A stretch of 64,000 nt of DNA. Source: Lumbricus rubellus (taxonomy: Eukaryota; Annelida; Clitellata; Crassiclitellata; Lumbricidae). This document shows, piece after piece, positions 41,501 through 52,800 of the stretch. The number at the start of each line of letters is the position of its first letter. Position 1 is the first letter of the stretch. The notes under the pieces are model-generated. The model was not told the DNA's origin. It was given only the letters and a program-made list of their open reading frames with translations, and ran no database searches. Position numbers and translations under genes: made by a program. The stretch is taken from contig OX243824.1 in assembly GCA_945859605.1 (NCBI GenBank), positions 4,333,421 through 4,397,420 on the forward strand. Reading direction: 5' to 3'.

Positions 41501-42000
41501 TTATTGACGACGGTTTGATCTACTAATGTGAGTCATGCCAAGTCCGTTAGCGTTTTCAAATTTCCATAAGAAAATTAAGACAACTTCCACTGTAAAAGAA
41601 GCTTCGACATCTTTAGAGCTGACTGATGAAAATACTTTTATCGATCGATTAACTATAATTTTGTTAACGGTTGATTTAAACGGAACCATGTACCATCGAT
41701 TTTATATTTTATTCTATAACCAGTTTCACCGTATATATAATGTTGCTCGAATACGTGACGTCACCAAGAGAGTACGCAAAAAGACCTTAAATTGTTTGAG
41801 AGCAACTATAATTATTAGTCACGAAAAGAGGCTTATTTATTAAAACAGTTGTTTATTTCAAATAAATTTGCAAATAATAATCACATAGGCTATTATGGCC
41901 ACCGCGTATGATTCAATCTAGGTTGAAGTTATTTCAAACCATATACGATTATTGGAAAGAACGTTAGTAGGTCTAGTCAAGATTTAGGCCTAAATATTTT
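38517..42000. repeat. Segmental duplication, right copy
   Basis: Direct homologue of 14240-19000, carrying the intact zinc-finger gene. The two copies bracket the tandem repeat and the Polinton-like element. Confidence 0.75.
39131..40816 (-). CDS. C2H2 zinc-finger protein, 16 fingers
   Basis: 561 aa from the ATG at 40814-40816, chosen because it matches the start of the paralogue at 16402-16404. The frame extends 45 codons further upstream through a 33-bp duplication that looks non-coding. A 60-residue basic N-terminus without a known domain is followed by 16 C2H2 fingers with mostly TGERPF/SGDKPY linkers; the link between fingers 4 and 5 is longer. Such arrays bind DNA in the nucleus. The paralogue at 14862-16404 has one finger fewer and a frameshift. 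TTTATT at about 38596 gives a distant minus-strand AATAAA. Coding and sharing of 5' and 3' flanks show the pair arose by DNA duplication, not retroposition. Confidence 0.85.
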   Translation of the reverse strand: MSDKISSRSSLGNSIGNAAKDKIDSPQLHKKSLVLDSLTSENKKNISRDKTNECELCKRKFKHASHLKRHVRIIHGGEKPHQRRICKDKQSQDPLLQKRVRINKGAIPYICQLCLKTLTCYSQFKTHMRSHTGERPFQCHLCSMSFSQTSNLQRHVRVHTGEKPFECHVCGKRLRSAFNLSYHIRIHSGDKLQLQTLCQSNEFKTSNEDYLRKNMQTYSGEESFQCPLCPYWLKLHSRVDNHMRIHTGERPFKCQICSKSFSQTGSLARHVRIHTGERPYRCQVCKKTFSCGSHLWRHEKNHSGDKPKFCQICQKAFSYGTNMRVHERTHSGYKPYLCKLCQKTFSSATKLGLHEGSHFGYKPHLCGICTKTFSRSSDKKIHERTHSGDKPFLCQICQETFYSASELRKHQRTHSENRPFLCEICQKTFYCTSGLRNHQGTHSGDKPYVCDVCKRTFSRSAYLRIHKRTHTGVKPYICQVCKKAFAHAQSLTIHKRTHSGDKPYACKLCEKAFRTHSHAMRHEKTHYGEKPYLCFVCQKMFSRSSDLRCHELTHSEETQSV

Positions 42001-43000
42001 GCAATATCAGTTCCTGCAAACTATTTCAACTGCAGAGCCTAATTGTAGGGCATACATGTACATCGTAACCGGTTGCGGTCTGTCAACCGAATTGTTGAAT
42101 AAACGAAAATTATTAGTGGTATCTACCAAAGTACTGCCAAACATTTGCCACGCTTCTGTTTCATGTTTCTTCTCTGCGGTATATATAGCCTACTATGAAA
42201 CTCTAGACATGCATCCCGTATGCTGCCCCTCAAAAAACCTAACATCTGATCCCTAAATCCGATAATATATTAGGCTATAGTCTACAATCTACCTGACCGT
42301 TTAACTTTAATTCCACAGGCTGACAACCTCAAACGAAGATTGTTTAATTAAAAGAAACGACAATAATGTCATTGACATCCTTAACATGTATACATGTACG
42401 TACACTAATATTACATGTAATCACAAGTATGATTATTTATATAGCCTAATAATTAATATAATCTGATGTCATGACCCTAAAAAGAGTTTCGCATAGCTAT
42501 TTCTGGTTGAAAATTTAAGACGAATTATAAATAGGTAGGCCTATATGATTCTCCAGTCACCTGATTATTGCAAATTGCATCTTATGCTGGAATTGATAAT
42601 AATAATGATGATGTTGATATAATTTGTCTCTAATTATTAGAATGATTACGAGTTATAACATGAGTAGATATGACTAATCGCAAGTTAGGCCTATTACAGG
42701 ACTCGAATTCAACTGTTTTTTATGCTATGAACGACGGCTATGACACGTCCAACTGCCACATTTCCCGCCGGATCGGGTCACCCGCGACCCGATTAACAGG
42801 ATAGGTATCAAAACAATTGTGGCTGGAAAGGGTTAACTGAGACCATGTGGCGAATGTAAGGTCAAGTCCACTGATGGGATGTACAGCAGGAAGCGATACC
42901 CTGTCCTTGCTGATCTACTCCCTCCGACAGAATTTTACCATTCGCCAAAATCTCCATCCATTATAAAACATATTTATCTAGCGGTCACTTCGTCCTCTCA
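42001..43000. other. Intergenic, no gene seen
   Basis: AT-rich. A perfect 8-bp stem hairpin ATCGGGTC...GACCCGAT lies at 42772-42793, followed by a single TTAACCC-type end (minus strand) near 42827-42838. This may be a decayed relative of the piggyBac-like MITEs. Confidence 0.45.
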
Positions 43001-43009
43001 CGCTTCTTC

Positions 43010-43345
43010 ACTACGAGTTATTTACAAATGTCCATGCACGCAGTTTTCCCACTTTTTAAACCCATATAAGCCGAGATCGAACAAACGAAGTCACCATGTC
43101 ACTCATAGTAGAACCAACGCTGCTCAGTGCTCCCAAACAGAAGACCCATGCAAATGGAACCAGTCTACACGCGAACAGCCTCAGGCGACCAGTCTTCGAA
43201 TTCATACTTCATGGTATAGAAGTCCACCTAGCGAGTTATGTACAAATGTGCGTGCACTGCGGTGCACTTATCCATTTATTTTAATCCACATAAGCCGAAA
43301 CTTAACCAGTCTTCAAAATAGATACTTCATGGTATAGAAGTCCAT
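43010..43345. repeat. Local tandem duplication across the receptor stop codon
   Basis: A unit carrying CTTCATGGTATAGAAGTCCA and TACAAATGT/CACATAAGCCG occurs twice or more (about 43015-43240 and 43240-43345). One unit boundary overlaps the last codons and stop (43327-43329) of the minus-strand receptor gene. A minus-strand AATAAA lies at 43275-43280. Confidence 0.65.
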
Positions 43346-43891
43346 CTAGCGGTATACGCCTGATGGTCCAGTTCATGGTAGAGGGCCCCCTGGAAAGCCT
43401 CATCATCGTCGGGATTCCCTCGCCGGAAGAACTTCGGACTTTCGTAGATGTGGTCGTCGCGGTTCCCGGTCGCTCCGGAGCTGAGCGAGTAGAGATCGTC
43501 TGCCGCGGACGCGCCGGCGGGAAAGCTGTTCCCGCCGGCGGGAAAACTGCCATCGTCTGCCACCGTCGGAAAGCAGTAGAAGTCCGGCGTGTCGTGCGCA
43601 AGGCGGGAAGAGCCCAACGTCACGTGGACCGATGTTGTCGTCTGCTGTAGCTGGGACGAGGTCGTCTGCAGCTGGTGTGAGCGCGGGAGCGTGGCTGTGT
43701 AGTCACTTTCGCGCCCTTTTGCGACGCCAGAACCGTCTGCTTTGAGCAGCATCGGGTATTGCTCCTTGTAGCTCATGTATGTCTGGTCGTTGGCCACACT
43801 GGATTTGTTGTTGTCGGCGACACTCAGGCTGCCTCCTGGTCCGCCGTTTAGGAGTTTCAGTCGACGCATGTGACGTCGGTTGGTGCGTCTC
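43327..43891 (-). CDS. Receptor exon: cytoplasmic tail and stop
   Basis: Acceptor ...CCCCAACAG before 43891, stop TGA at 43327-43329. It starts with a polybasic stop-transfer stretch ([12 protein letters not shown]) and continues as an unstructured tail with [27 protein letters not shown] and YHEL. YPML and YHEL fit the YxxPhi endocytosis pattern. No kinase or other folded domain is present. Confidence 0.8.
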
Positions 43892-46800
43892 CTGTTGGGG
43901 TATCACAAATATATGTAATTCTTTTAATTTCATTCATTCATTTCAAGAATTTACATTGCGCCACTTCAGGAAGCCACTCAGAGGCGCTCCCAGTTCCACC
44001 ACGTTGAAACAAAAGGTTTTAAGAACCCTGCATGTAAAGCAATGATTCAGTCAACTCTATAGGCTACAATCGCATATCCGAGGGCAGATTATTGCAGACA
44101 AATGGACCTACATGTACATACATGTACATGTACAATTGTACAATGTACACGTACATAATTATAAATAGAGTGTTTATGAGTTGCAGTGTATGGAGCTCAA
44201 GGGTTGAAACACCCATAAAAACCGAATTAGCATAATCAAAGCGAGTAGAGACAAAAGAACAGCCTAAAGTCTGCGACATTATACATGTATCTTTAACAAG
44301 AGCCGACTTAATGTCACGTACAATTGCCCTGATTGTGATAGGAATAAGATCTGCAAAGGTTTGTTACATGCACCAGGAATGTCAGGAATAACCCCAAGTG
44401 TATTGACAGTAGCTGATACTGTCACCGAGGAGCCTGCGAGGTCGATGCTGGAAAATGACGGAAAAGACTTGTCTGGGTTTATTGACAAACCATTGAAACA
44501 GAACCATGGCATGTGTGTACACATAGCTGAAAGACACTCCTCAAGTTTAAGTTTACCAAACAGATCAGTGTGTGACAAAGCAATATGGAGCTGAGTATCG
44601 TTCGCATAGTGCTGTAATTGGGCTTCAAAGCTGTACGACTGATTGGGAAGGTAAAGACGGCAAATATCATAAAGTGCCAAGGATAGGAATGTAATTGTAA
44701 TTGTAATTGAACATTTATATAGCGCCACTTCAAGAGAACTCCTCAGGATGCGTATTGAAATGGAAATGTGAATAATTATAAAAGTCAATATTCATAACAT
44801 CCGCACTTGTACAGGAGTGTCTGGGACAGTCTGTTTGAGTTCTACCCTTGGGGTGGTTTGGGTGGGGTGGTGCGGCTAATGACGACCAATTAGCGTCGAT
44901 GGATGGCGCTCCAGAGAGTCCTTCAAGAACCGGAAGTCTTCCCGGGTACTTGGAGAAAATGACCGGCAATTAGAAGGCAGTTTGTTGGAAGGAAGGGGAG
45001 CGCTTGAGCGGATGGAGGATGTAATCTTTATGAATGGCGATCATCCTCTCATCTATCCATCCCTCCATCATCCATCATCCATCCATATGCTATCCATACA
45101 TCCGACATCCATCTACCATCCATCCATCCATCCAGTTTTCAAACCGTCTATTCTTCCATCTATCCAACCAGTCATGTATTCCTCTGTTCTTTCATTCGTT
45201 CATCCGTCCACCAATCCATCCGTCCATCCATTCATTCATACATCCATCCATCCATCTATTCTTCCACCCATTCATCCATCCATTCATCCACTCGCTCACC
45301 CATCCATTCATACATTCGTTCATTCATGCATTCATTCATTCACCCATGCATCGATCCATCGATTCATCCATCCATCCATCCATCGATGCATCCATTCATC
45401 CATCTATCTCGTATCTATCCATCTATTTATCTATCCCATACCCATCCATCCATCCTCCAAACGTAAGCAACTTTATGTAGCGCCCTTACTAACCGTCGAA
45501 TGAAGAATATGCCGATGATGAGAATGCCGAGAGCAACAAGAACAGCGATTGTGCTGATCACCATGGCAACGAAATCTAACAAAACGATGACGACAGACGA
45601 TGACGTCAAACAGTAGTCACGCGGTACAGATTAAACGTCACAATAACATGATTTAATTTGACTGGATGATAAAAACGGAGTATCATAATTTTTTTTAAGA
45701 GAATACACCTAAATTATTGTAATATTTAACGAAAGTTTTATATTAGCATGGTAAGAAAACAAGAATAATAAAGAGAGAGTGAACAAGAAGAGGATATTAT
45801 ATTCTGAGAGGCAGCAGCAGGTATGAGTGTTAGCGACTTCATTTTCTTAGTCTTGGCAGATGAGTGCCCAGTCCTCTCTCTTTCCATCCCATCTTCCCAC
45901 CAAAGTGTACACTGTACAGCTAGTACAACCAGGGTGAGAATTGCCGGGGGGGGTTGGTGGGGGGGGGTTCAACCCCCCCCCAGTCATTTTTAGAGCCCCA
46001 TGTTAAAGTATGTTTTTCATACCCCAATTTCAAGTTTATCATAGGCCAACCCCCCCACCCCAGTTATTTTTCCACAATTCTCATACTGAGTACAACTCAT
46101 TATGGCTGAGTTGCTAGAGCAGAAACTCAATGACATTGAGCATAATAATTTTAAAGTGTAGCGCCTACTGATATCACTTGGTTTTGCCTAAGTTGGACGC
46201 TATGCAAATATATAACTACATTTGCAATCACAATTGCAGTACAAGCACAGCTACAATTACAAACACAATTTCTATTGCAACTTCGAGAAAACACAGTAAG
46301 TTGCAATTACAACTGCAACTATAAGTGCAATTACAGTTGCAATAGCATTTGGAATATTACAGTTGCAACTACAAGTGCAGTTGCAGTTGCAAACGCAATT
46401 ACAATTACGAGTGCAATAATAATTATTATTCTAATTCTCTGAAGGTCATAACCCGTTCGTGACACGGAGTTTTAGCTTTAACTACGCCAATGTTCAAACA
46501 CTCATTCATTTCATTCATTCATTTCGTGAATTTATATAGCGCTTCTTCAAGAAACCTACTCAGAGGCGCTCCCAGCCTCATGGTAATGCCAGTTCAAAGA
46601 CTCGATTATGTAGGAGGGCGACGCATATGACCGTTGCTATAGCCTATCACACAGTATCGTTAGACTGACTGACTCTCTACGCTACTCGGAGGCACTCACT
46701 CTTCGACAGCGATCCAGACGTGGCAAGTATTCCTCCGATGTTCCAGATGGAAGCGCTCGGCCACTCCTCCGAGCAGTTGTAGGTCCTTCCGGTCCACCGG

Positions 46801-49800
46801 TCGACCTCGCAGCGCAGTTCCCACGTCAGCTGATCCTCTGGACATCGAACCGTCGTCCGGTCGGAGGAGTGCCGCTCTACCACTGCGCTGCTTGAGCTTG
46901 GAATGTAATCGGCGCAACCCGTTACTGTAACGTAACGAGATGTGTTGTAATTATTGTTTATGGGAGCGATTTTACGTTACGTGCATTGTAGGGTACCGGT
47001 AAGTATAACCTACTCTGTATGTTTGTTCAATTAAATTGGCCAGAATGCTGTTGTACGTTATTGTACGTTATGGCAAAGATTACAATAGAATGGAATAGAA
47101 TATAATAGAAATGGATAGGTTAGGATAGACTGGACAAGAATTTAAAAAAAATAGAATTGAATAGAATTGCATGGAATCTTAAAAAATAGCATTAATTACA
47201 GTACAATAGAATAGCACAGAATAGAATAGGATTGATGCGAACTGGTAAAATAGTCAATGATAGAATAGTTGATGGCAAAACGATAGGCTACAGAATGGAA
47301 TTGCATAGAGTAGAAGTGAATTGCATCGGAAAGAAAAGAATAGAATAAAAATAGAATATAATTGAATGGAACATAATTGAACAGACCGTGGAATAGAATT
47401 CCGATCACTCTTTAACATCAAGCCATTGATTTTTTTATTCAATCGATAGGCTAATTATAATTTTTTGACGTGGGTGTTGGAGTAACGGTCCTTTTAGCGA
47501 AATAATGAATTTCTAGCGTTACAAAGACACAATACAAAGGTGTCTACACAGGGCATGCCAATTGCACTAACGTAGGCCGTTCAGTCGATATTATGAAAGT
47601 TGTAGTCTATCAATAATTATTGGGCGTCATGTAACACTAACACTAATAATAAAAGTGAAATAATGAATTTCTAGCGTTAGAATTAAACAATAAAAGGTGT
47701 CTATGCAGGACATGCCAATTGCACTAACGTAGGCCTACTGTGTTACTGTAGATTATTCAAATGAAAAAAATTCTGAAAGATGTATCAATTATGTTTCGTC
47801 ATGTCATGATGTCACAATAACACTAATAATGAAAGTAATAAAAATTAATAATAATTTTTTTAAATCATAATAATTTTACCCGATGAATCAATGCCCCTAC
47901 ATGCTCAAGATCCCCGTTCACAGCAGCTGTCTCATTTTGGCCCACAATGTATTTTCGGTAATTCACTCAGTTGCAGCATGTTGTATAATATACTTGAGAT
48001 TGAAAATACTCTGGCCTACTATATTTACACTGGCCTACTATATTTACACTGGCCTACTATATTTACACTGGCCTACTATATTTACACTGGCCTACTATAT
48101 TTACACTGGCCTACTATATTTACACTGGCCTACTATATTTACACTGGCCTACTATATTTACACTGGCCTACTATATTTACACTGGTCTACTATATTTACA
48201 CTATCCTACTATATTTACACTGGCCTACTATATTTACACTATCCTACTATATTTACACTGGCCTACTATATTTACACTATCCTACTATATTTACACTGGC
48301 CTACTATATTTACACTGGCCTACTATATTTACACTGGCCTACTATATTTACACTATCCTACTATATTTACACTGGCCTACTATATTTACACTATCCTACT
48401 ATATTTACACTGGCCTACTATATTTACACTATCCTACTATATTTACACTGGCCTACTATATTTACACTATCCTACTATATTTACACTGGCCTACTATATT
48501 TACACTATCCTACTATATTTACACTGGCCTACTATATTTACACTGGCCTACTATATTTACACTGGCCTACTATACATGTATTTACATTGGCCTATACTAT
48601 ATTTACAGTTTTACACTACATCTACACTATCCTGTAATGTAGGTATAATTATACAGTGCAACGCACTGCTTACACTACATCTACACTAACCTGTAATGTA
48701 ACCGCGACTTACTTTCGTATTTGAGTAGGAAGTAAGCAGCATCAGCCGTAGACTTTGGATTCATCATTTCAATCTGCACTATGTTCGTCTCGGACGTATA
48801 CACCGGCTGCTCACGGTGTTCCCCGCCGCATATCACTACGCCGCTATGTCCGACGGTCAGTTCTCGGATCTGTGCGTAGATGTGACACAGTCCAGTCTTG
48901 ACCGGAAGTCGCGATGCGTCTCCATCTTGCGACCAAACGCCGAAGTCGATGAGCGTGACCGTGAACCTTTGACCCGGGTGACCTTCGATAACCCAAGGAC
49001 AAGTTGCTGACCCTTTGCTCGTCTCCTCTGTGGCGAAGTTGGAGAGGTAGCCGTTCGGACGACTGACCCTGACGGGTTCGAAGCCGCGACAGGATTGGTC
49101 GGCGGCTGTTTCCACTGCGCAAGAAAGAATGAGAACGTTAGCCAGCATGGGCGCCCGCACATAGGGGCAAGAGGGGGGCACTTGCCCTTTCCTGGAAAAT
49201 TGAATTTCATCATTTTAAATACTACTTTTGGGTTTTTAACAATTTTCTTTGCACTAAAGCGGAAATGTTATATACTGACATGTCTACACGAAGTAAAACT
49301 GAGAAATTTACATTTATAAAGCTCTGTGAAAACATAGGCTACTCGTGTTCTTAATAATATGCTGCCTTGAATTTTCCATCTCCTGCTAAAAAAATTAAAC
49401 CATGGCTGTAAGGTGATTTTAGATAACGTATAATGGTCAGCTGATTATTGTGCAGCAGCGTACAGGTCAGATAGGCCAGGTGGCTGAGTGGCGGGAAAGT
49501 TACTGCTGCTTGACGGACGCCGGAGAGCGAGAGAGACAGACAGAGAGAAAGACAGAGAGAACGACAGAGAGAGGCAGCTAGAGGGACAGAGCGACTGAAG
49601 GAAGGATGTACGCTCAAGGTGAGATAGGCTTTTTGATAGGTGTGGCAGCTGAGTTGACTCGAGCTGTGTGGACATGAATGGTAGTGTAAGACTGATGAAA
49701 GATTGTCTTAACGTTGAGTTGTTTTGATAATGCAAATATACATGTAGGCCTAATCGTTGTCGTGTCGTTGCTGTTGGTTTGTTTCTGCTGGATTTTTGAA

Positions 49801-52800
49801 GTAGGCTACAATTATACGAGTAAATTGTCGTTGTGTTTCGATAGAAAAGTTAATGAACTTTAGAAACTTTTACCTAGCCATTAGGCTAGTTAAAGAAGCA
49901 CAGTTAATTAGGGATAGGCCTAGGCTACGCTGAACGATTGAAGAGACTGGACAGGCGTGAGGGAATTAAGTTCACAATGGCCATTATGTTTTGCCCCCTC
50001 CTGCATAAATTTCTGCGAGCGCCCATGTTAACCACCATACGAATATTATTATCTACATGTATAATTATTATAGCCTATTTAATTTAATTCATTTTCAACG
50101 TCTCCACAGCACAGAAATTATTCACGAAATCCTCATGGCGGTGATTAACATTTTGAGAACAATTTTCGAAAGCATTATTTTTTATTCGTGTTTTAACCCT
50201 CAGGCTACCAAGCTTTTTTTTGTAACACTGACTACCAAGGGGGGGGGGTGGTTACCACCCCCCCTGGATTTTGGGTTTGGTTTGAGATATCATAACTTGT
50301 AATACACCTATGGATTCAGCATTCATTTCTGCACAAAATGGTATATTTAGGTTAAAAATATATGAAAGCACCCCGAAGTTATAAATTTTTTACCGTATAC
50401 GGCACCCGTCGATTCCACAAAATGTATACTTTCGCATAAGCAAAATATTAGATTTTGTGTGTTTTTAACATAATTTATTTAATTAAAATAGTTTACATAT
50501 AATAAAGTCCAATATTCAACTATAAAAACTAGTAATAAGTTAGTTTTAGTTACAATAAAAAAGAGACGAAAAGAATAGAACTGGCGCAGAGAATAGACAG
50601 CAGATTGGAGAAGACACAACAAGAGCAAAGCGAAGAGATAGCAGTGGAGGAAAGGTGGGAAAATATCAGGAATATAATCGTTGAGGAAACAACAGAAGCA
50701 ATAGGGTACCAAAAAGGAAAGACCCCACGGAAGCCGTGGATAACGGGAGAAATGATAAGAGAAATGGAAGAGAGAAGGAAGTGGAGACATCAGAGCACGG
50801 AAGAGGCGAAAAAGGAGTACAGAAGGCTAAACAACAAACTCAGGAGAACAACCGAAAAGGCGAGGGAACAATGGTGGGAGAACCAGTGCAGAGAGATAGA
50901 AGAAATGCAGAGGATGGGAAGATATGATAAGATGTATGAAATAGTGAAAAAGACGACAAAGAACACGATGCAGAATGGAGGAATTGGAGTACAGGATAGA
51001 GATGGAACAATGTTACAAGACCCCCAACAAGTAAAGGAGAGATGGAAGGAATATGTAGAGGACCTCTATCAAACCAAAAACAGACCCGCGGGGTTAAACC
51101 AGGAGATGGAGGATGAAGAAACAGGACCAGAAATACTTAGAGAGGAAATAATAGCAGCTATCTCAGAAATGAAAAACAACAAGGCGGAAGGAATCGATAA
51201 CATACCAGTGGAAATATTAAAGGAATTGGGAGAAAAGGCAATGAACGAAATGATCCAAATCTGTCAGGAGATCTACAAAACTGGAATGTGGCCGGATGAC
51301 TTTCTGCAGACAATACTGATACCATTAAAGAAAAAGGCGAATGCAGTAAGATGCGAAGAATACCGTACGATAAGCTTGCTGACACATGCTTCGAAGGTGC
51401 TGCTGAGGGTACTGACAAGGAGACTGCAGGCAAAGGCGGAGGCAGACGGGTGTCTTGGGGACGATCAATTCGGATTCAGAAAGGGCAGAGGAACGAGAGA
51501 CGCCATTGGAGCTTTGAGAATACTGACGGAAAGAAGTCTGGAGAACAACCAAGAAGTGTACATATGCTTTGTGGATTACGAGAAGGCGTTCGACAGGGTA
51601 GACTGGAGGAAGCTAATGACAATCCTGAGAAAGATGGGTGTGGACTGGAGAGATAGAAGGTTAATAGGAAACCTGTATATGGGACAGAGGATAAGAGTGA
51701 GGATAGATGGGGAACTATCGGAACCGGGAAAAATAGGAAGGGGTGTGAGACAGGGGTGTCCACTCTCACCCATACTATTCAATCTATACATCGAAGAGCT
51801 GATACGGGAGGCACTACAGGAAACGGAAGAAGGAATAAAGGTTGGAGGAAAGATGATAAAGGCACTAAGATTTGCCGACGACCAGGCAATGCTGGCAAGC
51901 ACAGAAGAGAATCTACAACACATAATGGATGAACTAAATGGAACCAGCAAAGAATATGGGATGAAGATAAACATCAAAAAGACGAAGATAATGAGAATAA
52001 GTAGAGAAGCAAAAGGGGAAAAGAATATGAAAATAACAATCAATGGAGAAGAAGTGGAACAAGTCACTGAATTTTGCTATCTAGGAAGCCTGATAACGGA
52101 AGATGCGAAGTGCCACAAAGAAATCAAGAAAAGAATAGCGATGGGGAAAGAAGCGTTCACGAAAAGGAAGGAGCTACTGAAAGGAGGAATGAGTCGAGAC
52201 ATCAAGAAAAGAATGGTCAAGGCACTGATCTGGAGCGTCACACTGTACGGAGCAGAGACCTGGACGATGAGAAAGGAGGATGTCAAACGAATAGAAGCGT
52301 TCGAGATGTGGATATGGAGAAGGATGGAAAGGATCAGCTGGACAGAACATAAATCAAATGAAGAAGTACTGAAGAAGGTGGAAGAACAAAGATCCTTGAT
52401 GAATACAATTAGAACAAGGCAGAAGAACTGGATAGGACATGTACTGAGAGGCAACTCCTTGCAAAGAGACATTGTGGAAGGCAAAATGGAAGGGAAGAGG
52501 GGAAGAGGAAGACCTAGGGAAAAGTTCTTGGACTGGATGATGGAGGATGGATATGGAAAACTAAAAGAAAAAGCACAACATCGAGAAGACTGGCGTCGTT
52601 GGGCATCTGGACCTGCCGAGAGGCAGCTTACCTAAAGAAGAAGTTACAATAAAAAGAGAAAAAACATGTAAAACATGCTGAAAAACGTTTACGCAGACTT
52701 ATCGGTGTGCGTTGTAAAAAAAAACAACATTTTCACACATTTAAATTTATTTTGAGCACTTCCGGTCATCAAATGTCAAATTAATTGGTATCAAAAAATA

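Noticed and set aside
42879..43337. 152-aa plus-strand frame downstream of the receptor
   Set aside because: It runs through a local tandem duplication and the receptor's 3' end; no motif.
44982..45503. 173-aa His/Pro/Ser-rich frame
   Set aside because: Translation of the CATC tetranucleotide array.
48011..48580. Possible CRISPR-like array
   Set aside because: No spacers, eukaryotic context; it is a simple tandem repeat. The same holds for the 17-bp, 11-bp and 14-bp arrays.
47883..48689. Two overlapping frames of about 250 residues
   Set aside because: Periodic readings of the 19-bp tandem repeat.
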